A DNA stretch of 15,474 nucleotides from an uncultured Coriobacteriaceae bacterium (GTDB lineage Bacteria; Actinomycetota; Coriobacteriia; Coriobacteriales; QAMH01). The notes under the pieces were generated by a model. The model searched no databases. It saw only the letters and a list, made by a program, of their open reading frames with translations, and had not been told where the DNA came from. Shown here one piece after another: positions 1 to 11,005 of this stretch; position 1 is the stretch's first letter, and the number at the start of each line of letters is the position of its first letter. The stretch is from assembly GCA_900556425.1 (NCBI GenBank), contig USOR01000007.1:1-15474 (forward strand). The letters run 5' to 3'. A program made the position numbers and the translations under genes.

Positions 1-4724
<4,724 letters not shown>

Positions 4725-4877
4725 TATATCCTCCTTATAGTTGTCCGATAAAGCTATGAAACGGGTGATACACGAGCGAGAGGATATGCGCGCGCGTATA
4801 AGGGGTCAAGAAGTTTTTGGATGAACGGTCGTTTCAAGACAAATACAATCGTAAACGTGCCCAATTTATCGGCAAAC

Positions 4878-4906
4878 GGTATATTTTTGGTGATTTATTA
4901 TCTCAA
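4878..4906 (-). promoter_or_regulatory. candidate promoter of rpoBC
   Basis: On the minus strand a -35-like TTGAGA (4906-4901) is followed, exactly 17 bp later, by a -10-like TATACC (4883-4878). It lies in the only strongly AT-rich stretch of the region, with further A/T runs just upstream of the -35 (4907-4920) that could act as an UP element. The predicted start near 4871 gives a 5' leader of about 146 nt before the rpoB GTG. The -10 is imperfect (TATA then CC), and TTGACC near 4805-4810 is a weaker alternative, so position and even existence are inferred. A separate promoter is expected because a terminator follows rplL. Confidence 0.4.
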
Positions 4907-4951
4907 ACTAAGTTTATTTTGACGTCAGTCAGGCCCAATGCGCATTTCATC

Positions 4952-5247
4952 TTTCTTGGCAATAGGAAAAGGGAGTGAGCGTCTCAGAATGTGGCCCCGT
5001 GGTTTTACAGATGGTCATGAGGGCACATTTCTTGGCAGGTATGTGCTGCTGCGCCCAATACTGTGGCACTATGGTCGGACTCATGACCATGGAAGCACAC
5101 TTCTTGGCGAATATGTCCCGTAATGTGACGTCATGGTCGAGCCCACGGTCACAGGAACGCATTTCTTGGCAGATGCATGTTGATATGCCCTGTATTGTGG
5201 CTTCCTGGGCGAGCTTGCGAGCACAGGAGCTCGTTTCGCGACAGGCA
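4952..5247. repeat. degenerate tandem repeats of about 70 bp between yfcE and rpoB
   Basis: The 523-bp gap between the yfcE stop and the rpoB start holds no convincing gene. Its right part is four to five diverged tandem copies, each opening with a TTTCTTGGC-like core at 4952, 5028, 5100, 5162 and, degenerate (TTTCGCGAC), at 5234. Spacings are 76, 72, 62 and 72 bp. Copies two and four align without gaps; copy three lacks about 10 bp. Each unit shares the core, then ATGT, a CCCaATAnTGTG segment, ATGGtCG, and CATGA..CA near the end. In the minus strand the array keeps a frame in which AKKCA recurs 24 residues apart, but there is no good start or ribosome site. The last partial copy ends at the yfcE stop. 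Function unknown. Confidence 0.75.
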
Positions 5248-5709
5248 CTACACCGTCACGCTCTGCACAGAGCCGACCTTGCCGTCCTCGAGCTCAACGA
5301 GTGCGAGACTGCGTTTGGAGCCACAGCGCGGCCGGAAGGCGCCGCCGGGATTGATGATGCGGCAGCCATCCCGCATCTCGTCACGCGGCACGTGCGTATG
5401 GCCGTGAATCGCCAGGTCATACTCCCCGCTCGCAGCTGCACGCTCGGCATCCTTGGGATAATGCGAAACAAACAACCTCACGCCATCGATGACCTGCGTC
5501 GCGCTTTCGCGCACGCCGGGCCCGTAGTCGACGTTATAGTCGTTGTTACCCAACACGGCGATGGTAGGCGCTATCGCCTCGAGCTCCATGAGGACGTCCA
5601 GGGAGCCTATGTCGCCAGCGTGGATGATGAAGTCGACGCCAGCGAGTGCCTCGAGGGCCTCGTCGCTGATGCGTCCGTGCGTATCCGAGATGATTCCCAC
5701 TAGAGACAT
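5248..5709 (-). CDS. YfcE/MJ0936-family metallophosphoesterase
   Basis: Predicted cytosolic metal-dependent phosphodiesterase of 153 residues, the usual length for the small YfcE-like group. The di-metal motifs are all visible: D9 and H11 (SDTHG), D33 (HAGDIGS), N55 (GNND), H83 (SHYP), and H104 and H106 (GHTH). Family members hydrolyse phosphodiesters, often tested only on artificial substrates, so the natural substrate is open. The ATG at 5709-5707 begins 4 nt after the last base of the preceding stop, and only a weak AAGAAGAG precedes it, which suggests translation coupled to the polyphosphate:AMP phosphotransferase gene. The two probably form one transcription unit. No clear terminator follows; the stop codon runs straight into the tandem repeat block. 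Family confident, substrate unknown. Confidence 0.92.
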   Translation of the reverse strand: MSLVGIISDTHGRISDEALEALAGVDFIIHAGDIGSLDVLMELEAIAPTIAVLGNNDYNVDYGPGVRESATQVIDGVRLFVSHYPKDAERAAASGEYDLAIHGHTHVPRDEMRDGCRIINPGGAFRPRCGSKRSLALVELEDGKVGSVQSVTV

Positions 5710-5712
5710 GGG

Positions 5713-7296
5713 CTAGCTCTTCTTGTCCTGCTTCAGACGCTCCTCGATCGCGGCGTTGATGGCCTTGATCGTCTTGATGCGCGCGTATTTCTTGTCATCG
5801 GACTCGATGATGTTCCAGGGGGCGAAGTACGTCGAGGTCATGCGCAGCATGTCGTTGATGACCACGCAGTACTGCGGATACTTCTCACGATTGCGCCAGT
5901 CCTCGTCGGTGAGCTTCCAGGCCTTGTCCGGGTCGTTCTTGCGCGCCTCGAAACGCGCGAGCTGCTCGTCCTGGCTCACGTTGACCCAGAACTTCATGAG
6001 CAACGTGCCCGTGCGGAACATCTCCCACTCGAAATCGTTGATTTCCTCGAAGGCACGGCGCCAATCGGAATCGGTGCAGAACCCCTCCACACGCTCGACC
6101 ATGACGCGGCCGTACCAGGAGCGGTCGTAGATTGCGGTGTGCCCGCTCTTGGGTAGACTAATCCAATAACGCCACAGGAAGGGATGCTCCTTTTCGGGCT
6201 TGGTGGGCGCACCGGAGGGAACGACGCGATAATCGCGGGCATCGAGGGCAGAGGCGATGCGTTTGATGGCGCCACCTTTGCCGGCCGCATCCCAACCCTC
6301 AAACACGAGCATCATCGGGATTTGCCTGCGGTACATCTCGAGCTGCAAGGTGGCGAGACGTTCCTGCTCCTTCTTGAGCTCGCTGCGGTACTCCTCGGGG
6401 TCAATCGTAAGGTCATGGCGAATCTCCTCGACTGACTGCACCTTCACGAGGTCATGGCGCGTGCGCGGAAGCGGAAAGTCATCGGGAATGATGACGGGGT
6501 TCTCCTTCATCTTAACGTGACGCGCGAGGCCCTCTTCGATCTCGGTGACGAGCGTCTCGAGGAACTCGATACGACGCACGCGACGATTCTCGGCGGCGAT
6601 GATATGCCAGGGGGCGTCGGCGGAATCGGTGAGCTCGAGCAGTTTGTCGATGATGGGATAGATCTTGTCGTAGTTCTTGTTCTGGTAGAGATCCTCGTCG
6701 TTGACGCGCCAGGCAGTGTTCTTATCCGCCTCGAGTGCCTCGATGCGCTTGGTCTGCTCCCTTTTGCTGATGTGGAAGAACAGCTTGATGATGAGGTATC
6801 CATCGGCGACGAGCTGCCCCTCGAGAATCTGGGTGGACTCGGCAAACAGGCCCGTCTGGCCATTGCGCGACTTTACGATGTAATCGACATGGTCGCGAAT
6901 CTTGGGCTGCGGCAGATGGGCGGAGCCCTTGTCGCCGCTGATCATGCCCGAGAGGTTCTTGATGATCTCGGAATACCAGCTCTTGTCGAAAAAGGTCATG
7001 GTGCCGTACTGGCCGATGCGCTCCCAGAAACGCTTCATGAGCGGATAGCGGCACTCGTCTTCCGTGGGGTCGTTCATCGAATACACGGTGAACGCACGGG
7101 CGTCGAGGTCCTTTACCAGCTTGGAGATGCTCGTGCCCTTACCCGATGCGCTCCAGCCATCCACGCATACGACAACGGGAAACTTCTCGCGGATGCACTG
7201 CTGCTGCAAACGCACGAGCTTCTCGGTGAGCTCGTTCTTGCGCTGCTCGTACTCTTCCTTGTCGATGCGTTTCTTGAGATCGGCCTTCTCGAGCAT
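5713..7296 (-). CDS. pap: polyphosphate:AMP phosphotransferase (two-domain PPK2)
   Basis: Enzyme of 527 residues expected to phosphorylate AMP to ADP with polyphosphate as donor (class II PPK2, Pap type), linking the polyphosphate store to adenylate recycling. It has two fused PPK2 domains. The N-terminal one has a Walker A DGWSASGKG (46-54) and FFDKSWY (102-108). The C-terminal one has EGWDAAGKG (333-341) and YDRSWYG (390-396), the better conserved pair and the probable catalytic half. Length and layout match known two-domain Pap enzymes. The ATG at 7296-7294 has a GGAGGGGGAG ribosome site. It lies just downstream of the rplL terminator, so it should have its own promoter in 7297-7357, where TATATAAGG is a possible -10 region but no good -35 is placed. 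Both domains look intact. Confidence 0.93.
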   Translation of the reverse strand: MLEKADLKKRIDKEEYEQRKNELTEKLVRLQQQCIREKFPVVVCVDGWSASGKGTSISKLVKDLDARAFTVYSMNDPTEDECRYPLMKRFWERIGQYGTMTFFDKSWYSEIIKNLSGMISGDKGSAHLPQPKIRDHVDYIVKSRNGQTGLFAESTQILEGQLVADGYLIIKLFFHISKREQTKRIEALEADKNTAWRVNDEDLYQNKNYDKIYPIIDKLLELTDSADAPWHIIAAENRRVRRIEFLETLVTEIEEGLARHVKMKENPVIIPDDFPLPRTRHDLVKVQSVEEIRHDLTIDPEEYRSELKKEQERLATLQLEMYRRQIPMMLVFEGWDAAGKGGAIKRIASALDARDYRVVPSGAPTKPEKEHPFLWRYWISLPKSGHTAIYDRSWYGRVMVERVEGFCTDSDWRRAFEEINDFEWEMFRTGTLLMKFWVNVSQDEQLARFEARKNDPDKAWKLTDEDWRNREKYPQYCVVINDMLRMTSTYFAPWNIIESDDKKYARIKTIKAINAAIEERLKQDKKS

Positions 7297-7357
7297 GTTC
7301 TCCCCCTCCGCTTGGGCATAACCTTATATAGATTACCCCCGTTACAACGCTACCACA

Positions 7358-7393
7358 AGAAAAACCCGGACTCCGTAACGGAATCCGGGCTTT
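7358..7393 (-). terminator. Rho-independent terminator of rplJL
   Basis: On the minus strand an 11-bp stem (7389-7379 with 7375-7365: CCCGGATTCCG and CGGAGTCCGGG) closes a TTA loop and is followed by TTTTTCTT (7364-7357). The single non-Watson-Crick pair is a G-U wobble in the minus-strand RNA, as expected if that strand is the one selected. It stands between the rplL stop and the pap start, so it should separate ribosomal-protein transcription from the pap-yfcE unit. Confidence 0.9.
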
Positions 7394-7418
7394 CGAGCAG
7401 GTTTCGCGCACCCAAAGA

Positions 7419-7522
7419 CAAGTAGTTCAGAGTGCGTGAGATTGGCCTGAAGCGGAGGGCGTAGCGTACTAAGTACGTGAGCCCTCCGGTAAAGGCCAAG
7501 ATTGCGTGCTCTGGACTACTTG
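7419..7522. repeat. 104-nt imperfect inverted repeat overlapping the rplL stop codon
   Basis: The two 52-nt arms, centred on 7470/7471, pair in blocks: CAAGTAGT with ACTACTTG, CAGAG with CTCTG, TTGGCCT with AGGCCAA, CGGAGGGC with GCCCTCCG, and a CGTAC-TAA-GTACG tip offset by one base. The right arm contains the last rplL sense codon and its TAG stop. In plus-strand RNA the outer 21 positions (7419-7439 with 7502-7522) pair without a break, 16 Watson-Crick and 5 G-U. In the rplL-sense RNA those five become A-C mismatches. Possible roles are an antisense RNA, a processing hairpin or a miniature mobile element. Confidence 0.85.
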
Positions 7523-7896
7523 AGGGTGACGACGGCGCCAGCAGCCTCGAACTTCTCCTTCATCTCCTCGGCCTCGTCCTTCTTCACGCCCTCCTTGATG
7601 GTGGCAGGAGCGCTCTCGACGAGAGCCTTGGCCTCCTTGAGGCCCTGATCGGTGACCTCGCGGACAACCTTGATGACAGCGATCTTGTTGTCGCCGAAGG
7701 ACTCGAGCACGACGTCGAAGTCGCTCTTCTCCTCGGCAGCGCCAGCGTCGCCACCGGCAGCAGCGCCACCAACGGCGGCAACGGCAACAGGAGCGGCGGC
7801 GGAGACGCCAAAGGCCTCCTCCAGGTCATGGACGAGCTCAGAGAGCTCGAGAGCGGTCAGGCCCTTGATACCTTCGAGAATTTCTTCCTTAGTCAT
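7516..7896 (-). CDS. rplL: 50S ribosomal protein L7/L12
   Basis: Ribosomal stalk protein of 126 residues that recruits translation factors to the large subunit as dimers on L10. It has the N-terminal dimerisation segment (1-30), an Ala/Gly-rich hinge (about 33-55) and the conserved C-terminal domain (about 57-126) with [12 protein letters not shown] and the ending [16 protein letters not shown] start with GAAAGG upstream. It follows rplJ after a 63-bp gap, as usual for the L10/L12 operon. Its stop codon lies inside the right arm of a 104-nt inverted repeat, and an intrinsic terminator follows about 125 bp downstream, so transcription probably does not run freely into rpoB as it does in many bacteria. 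Confidence 0.98.
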   Translation of the reverse strand: MTKEEILEGIKGLTALELSELVHDLEEAFGVSAAAPVAVAAVGGAAAGGDAGAAEEKSDFDVVLESFGDNKIAVIKVVREVTDQGLKEAKALVESAPATIKEGVKKDEAEEMKEKFEAAGAVVTLK

Positions 7897-7927
7897 AACT
7901 AAAACCTTTCAGTTGCGGCGGCAATCA

Positions 7928-7959
7928 CGCCACCTTGCATATACATAACAAACGTGGCG
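7928..7959 (-). other. hairpin in the rplJ-rplL intergenic gap
   Basis: Immediately after the rplJ stop, CGCCAC and GTGGCG form a perfect 6-bp stem with a 20-nt AT-rich loop on the minus strand. No U-tract follows, so it is not an intrinsic terminator. It could be a pausing or processing site that helps set the higher synthesis of L7/L12 relative to L10; that role is inferred. Confidence 0.4.
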
Positions 7960-8478
7960 CTATGCAGCCTTCTGGTCTGCGATAGCCTGAATCGTGCGAG
8001 CCAAACCCTCCGCCGGCGCCGCGCAGACACGGGCGAGACCCGTGACCGGTGCGAGCATGGTGGACAGAAGCATGGCAACGAGCTGCTCCTTGCTGGGCAG
8101 ATCGGCGACCTTGAGTGCCTCCTCGACGGAATAGACCTTGCCGTCGACGATGCCACCCTTGATCTCCAGAGCCTCATGGTCCTTGGCGAAGTCCTTGAGA
8201 GCCTTGGCCGGAGCGGCCACGTCACCATCGCAGAACACGAAGGCCGTGGGGCCAGCCAGAATCTCGGGGATTTCGGGAAGGTCGAGGTTCTTGAGCGCGA
8301 TGGCGGCGAGGTTGTTCTTGAAGACGTGCATCTGTCCGGCACCCTCGCGAATGTTGCGACGAAGCTCCTGGGACTCCTTGACGGTAAGGCCACGAGCATC
8401 GACGAACCAGCAACCCTCGCTGTTCTTGAAAAGCTCGGTGAGCTTCTCAACTTGCTCGACTTTTTGCTGTGTAGGCAT
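7960..8478 (-). CDS. rplJ: 50S ribosomal protein L10
   Basis: Base of the ribosomal stalk, 172 residues; binds 23S rRNA and carries L7/L12 dimers on its C-terminal helix. The protein opens MPTQQKVEQVEKLTELF and contains the family segments FVDARGLTVKESQELRRNIR, FKNNLAAIAL and the C-terminal Ala-rich L12-binding helix. The ATG at 8478-8476 is preferred over the in-frame GTG two codons upstream, because the Shine-Dalgarno AGGGAGG lies 5 nt from the ATG and overlaps the GTG. L10 with L12 usually represses its own mRNA; the upstream leader here holds structures that fit this. rplK-rplA are not upstream; a transporter gene is. Confidence 0.98.
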   Translation of the reverse strand: MPTQQKVEQVEKLTELFKNSEGCWFVDARGLTVKESQELRRNIREGAGQMHVFKNNLAAIALKNLDLPEIPEILAGPTAFVFCDGDVAAPAKALKDFAKDHEALEIKGGIVDGKVYSVEEALKVADLPSKEQLVAMLLSTMLAPVTGLARVCAAPAEGLARTIQAIADQKAA

Positions 8479-8484
8479 GCGCAC

Positions 8485-8600
8485 CTCCCTTCATACAAAT
8501 CGACCCCCGCTGCGTGACAGCGGAGGCCGACGAGAGTGCATGCCTAAAGCATCATTCATGTTCGACCACCTCAGCGGGCGCAAGGAATTGTCATGCATCT
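8485..8600 (-). promoter_or_regulatory. candidate ribosomal protein L10 leader (rplJL 5' UTR)
   Basis: The 273 bp between the transporter stop and rplJ hold no gene. Its rplJ-proximal part is structured on the minus strand. An 11-bp stem with two wobbles (8528-8518 with 8512-8502, GGCCTCCGCTG and CAGCGGGGGTC, 5-nt loop) precedes the ribosome site and has the position of an attenuator, although only a weak AUUUG follows. Upstream, CCCGCTGAGGTGG resembles the conserved region of known L10 leaders. A 9-nt segment at 8546-8538 is perfectly complementary to the rplJ start codon region. Family assignment rests on position and partial motif resemblance only. Bases 8601-8751 show nothing I can name. 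Confidence 0.42.
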
Positions 8601-8751
8601 TTTGCGAAGAGCGCTTTCGAAAATAGGGTCGTGCTCTGGATGCGAGGGCGCTGTCCGAAATCAGACGCTGCGTCATTGCAGATGGGGGCCGCATCGCCTA
8701 GTCGGAGGGACGGGCAAGACGCCCTCGTGTATCCCAATGCAACGCCCTTCC

Positions 8752-9967
8752 CTACCTCTTCTTCGGCCTCGTGATACGGGCGAATACGCCGCTGAGCGCA
8801 AGGGCGACGGCACCGAAGACGGACATGACCGTGTAGATGATGGAGCTGCCCCCACCACTCGCGCTTACCACCACCTGCTGGAAGACGGAGCCACCCGCAA
8901 TGTCGGTGTTTACGACGGGCAAGTTGTGCGCAAAGCGCTTCGCCCCGTATCGCTCACGAGCGAAGGCCGTGGCAAGGGGCGCCACGCTTCCATAGGATGT
9001 CACCAGAATCAGGCACCCCGCGACATAGAGCATGTCGACATTGCCCCAGAAGGAGCAGGCAATCATCGTGCAGGACACGAAGGACACCACTGCGGCCAGA
9101 ATCATCGAGAACCGCAGGCCCTTCTTGTCGTAGATGACACCCATGGTAAGCCCAGCCGCCCCGTTGACGATGGGGATGATGCCCACGAGCGTCGTGGCGA
9201 AGACCTCGCTTAAGCTCCAGGGCACCCAGCTTGGAGGTGCCGATCACGAGAACACCCGCACCCAAAAGGATGCTTGCCCAGAGGTAGTAGATGTAGAAAG
9301 CCGGATCGCGAAACAACCTGCGCCTATCGGCTTCCTCGTCGGCTACGGCCTCCGCCTTCTTCTCCACGCCCAGCAGCTCGCCGATGTTGTCGGGAGCACG
9401 CTTCAGAAGCAGCGCCAGGCACGTCATGACGACGCCGGCGGTTATCGCAACGACGGTCAGGGCGATGGCAAGCCCCGCTGTCGCGATAATGGTGTTCGCG
9501 AGCGTTCCCAAGGTGAGAGAGCCCAGGCCAAAGCCCATGAACATGACGCCCGAGGCAAAACCGGTCCTATCAGGGAACCACAAGGTAACCGTGGCGATGG
9601 CGACGTTATACCCCAACCCCGTGCCGCAGCCAATCAGAACGCCATAGCACAGGTAGAGCGCCCAGATACCCTGGGGAGCGAGCAGCGCGGTTCCCGCAAA
9701 ACCGCATACGAGCAGCGTCGCCGAAAGCAAAATGGCTCCCCTGACGCCAAGGCGCTTCAACACCTGCGCCCCAATGAGGCCACCCATGCAAAACGCCGCC
9801 ATGCAAATCGTGAAGGTAACCTTCACCGCACTCAGCTCCCACCCGTAGATGGTGGCGAGCGGCGTTGCAAAAAGCGACCAGGCATAGACGAGCCCTAGTA
9901 CCAGAAACGAAGCTGCCGATGCAAATAGATACACGTACCTCTTACGCTTGAGCGCGGTCACATCCAT
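8752..9967 (-). pseudogene. MFS transporter (OFA oxalate/formate antiporter-like), frameshifted
   Basis: Twelve-helix-type inner-membrane transporter split over two frames. The first part starts at the ATG at 9967-9965 (GGAGGGG upstream) and reads MDVTALKRKRYVYLFASAAS, with hydrophobic helices and LIGCGTGLGYNVAIATVTLWFPDRTGFASG, which is typical of the OFA branch. It stays in frame to about 9216 (GTSKLGALEL). Membrane-protein coding then resumes in another frame (SEVFATTLVGIIPIVNGAAG) to the stop at 8752. One extra base in the CTTAAG at 9209-9214 would explain the shift; removing a T gives a seamless GALELSEVF. The first frame runs on as junk to 8954. Either a recent pseudogene or a base-calling error. 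Divergent from lysR, its likely regulator. Substrate not predictable. Confidence 0.85.
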
Positions 9968-9996
9968 TATGTCCCCCTCCACTTTCGTACACGACC

Positions 9997-10068
9997 TTAT
10001 AGTAGTTGCTATAATCTCCTTTTAATCGCGCTTTTCTCTATGACTGTATAAGGTTTAAACCTGATACA
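9997..10068. promoter_or_regulatory. divergent regulatory region with two candidate LysR operators
   Basis: Between the MFS gene and lysR lie two inverted repeats. The first is TTATAG-N6-CTATAA at 9997-10014, about 30 bp before the MFS start. The second, at 10045-10068, has a perfect 12-bp core AGGTTTAAACCT flanked by TGTAT and ATACA with one mismatched pair between, 24 bp in all. It ends 11 bp before the lysR GTG, where binding could block the regulator's own transcription. LysR proteins classically bind T-N11-A inverted repeats in such divergent regions; binding here is inferred. Confidence 0.5.
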
Positions 10069-10079
10069 AAGGGGTGACC

Positions 10080-10964
10080 GTGTACTCGCGCCACATCGAG
10101 TCCTTCATCGAAACGGCAAATGCGGGGAGTTTCAGCAAAGCTGCCCGCGCGCTCTATATCGCGCCGTCTTCTCTCATTCAGCAAATCGACCTTCTCGAGC
10201 AGCGATTGGACATCGTCTTGTTCGAGCGTGGACCTTGCGGCGTCAAGCTGACCGAAGCGGGCGAATCGCTCTATCGGGATGCCATGGAGATCGTGCGTCA
10301 CTGCGATGAGGCAGTCGCTCGCGCACGGACGATTCAGAAGGGCGAGGGACCTATACGCGTGGCAACTTCATTGCTCATGAAGTGCCGCCTGCTTCCAGGA
10401 ATATGGTCGCATATGATCGAAAACGCACCGGGCACCCGCATCGATATCACCTCGCTCGAAAGCGCGGGAATCGAGCCAGGCAATTACCTGCGTGGACTCG
10501 GCGTATCGTATGACGTGATGGAGGGGCTCTACATGTCCGAGCTCTACCGAGATCGGTGCCTGTTCCTCGAGCTAACACAAACTCGGCTATGCGTCGCGGT
10601 ACCAAAATTGCCAGGAACGGATATTCCCGAAGTGGTGGATGCAGAGCTGCTCCATGACCTTGACCTCGTCATGATGAGGCCGGGCGTATCGGCCGACTAC
10701 GATGCCGCACGCTCCTATCTTGTTGGTCTCGGAGCCAACCGAATCACGGATGTCCCCTTCTACACGATGGAACTGTTCGCAGATTGCGAATTAAACAATC
10801 GCGCCATCGTCACGACCGAGATCTGGGAGGATATCCACCCAAACCTTGCCCGCATCTCCTTGGCCGAGCCGCATTACATGCCCTACGGGCTTATCTTCCC
10901 CAAGCAGACGGGTGCGCAGGTCACAAAGCTCTACCAAACGGCAAGGCGCATGTATCAGCAATAA
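10080..10964 (+). CDS. LysR-type transcriptional regulator
   Basis: DNA-binding regulator of 294 residues, the normal LysR length. The N-terminal winged helix-turn-helix spans about residues 4-62 (RHIESFIETANAGSFSKAAR, then PSSLIQQIDLLEQRLDIVLFER), followed by a linker helix and a periplasmic-binding-like effector domain to the end. The GTG at 10080 is preferred because AAAGGGG lies 5 nt upstream; an in-frame GTG at 10074 would overlap that site. It is divergent from the broken MFS gene, the usual layout for a LysR regulator and its target, and a strong palindrome sits just before its start, which suggests self-regulation. The effector is unknown. An insertion sequence begins 14 bp after the stop. 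Confidence 0.93.
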   Translation: MYSRHIESFIETANAGSFSKAARALYIAPSSLIQQIDLLEQRLDIVLFERGPCGVKLTEAGESLYRDAMEIVRHCDEAVARARTIQKGEGPIRVATSLLMKCRLLPGIWSHMIENAPGTRIDITSLESAGIEPGNYLRGLGVSYDVMEGLYMSELYRDRCLFLELTQTRLCVAVPKLPGTDIPEVVDAELLHDLDLVMMRPGVSADYDAARSYLVGLGANRITDVPFYTMELFADCELNNRAIVTTEIWEDIHPNLARISLAEPHYMPYGLIFPKQTGAQVTKLYQTARRMYQQ

Positions 10965-10978
10965 ACGGCGTAGCTTGC

Positions 10979-11005
10979 GGGTTATAGGACAAAAAGTGTG
11001 TCTGG
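10979..11005 (+). repeat. left terminal inverted repeat of the IS
   Basis: 27 bp, starting GGGTTATAGGACAAAA and ending GTGTGTCTGG, identical to the reverse complement of 12282-12308. The transposase stop codon (11006-11008) directly adjoins its inner end. Confidence 0.95.

Noticed and set aside
4920..5133. Two TGACGTCA palindromes (4920-4927 and 5126-5133)
   Set aside because: Only two copies, one inside a repeat unit; an 8-bp match is too short to claim a regulator site.
4947..5162. A 71-codon minus-strand frame with recurring AKKCA in the repeat block
   Set aside because: The periodic peptide follows from 72-bp spacing being a multiple of three. Copy three breaks the pattern, and there is no convincing start site.
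4952..5247. Repeat block as a CRISPR array
   Set aside because: Units are degenerate along their whole length, spacing varies from 62 to 76 bp, there are no unique spacers between identical repeats, and no cas genes are near.
4975..5703. A 242-codon plus-strand frame across the repeat block and yfcE
   Set aside because: More than half is antisense to the clear YfcE gene, and the rest translates the tandem repeats. No ribosome site was seen.
6454..8517. Plus-strand frames at 6454-7425, 7477-7902 and 7954-8517
   Set aside because: All are antisense shadows of pap, rplL and rplJ.
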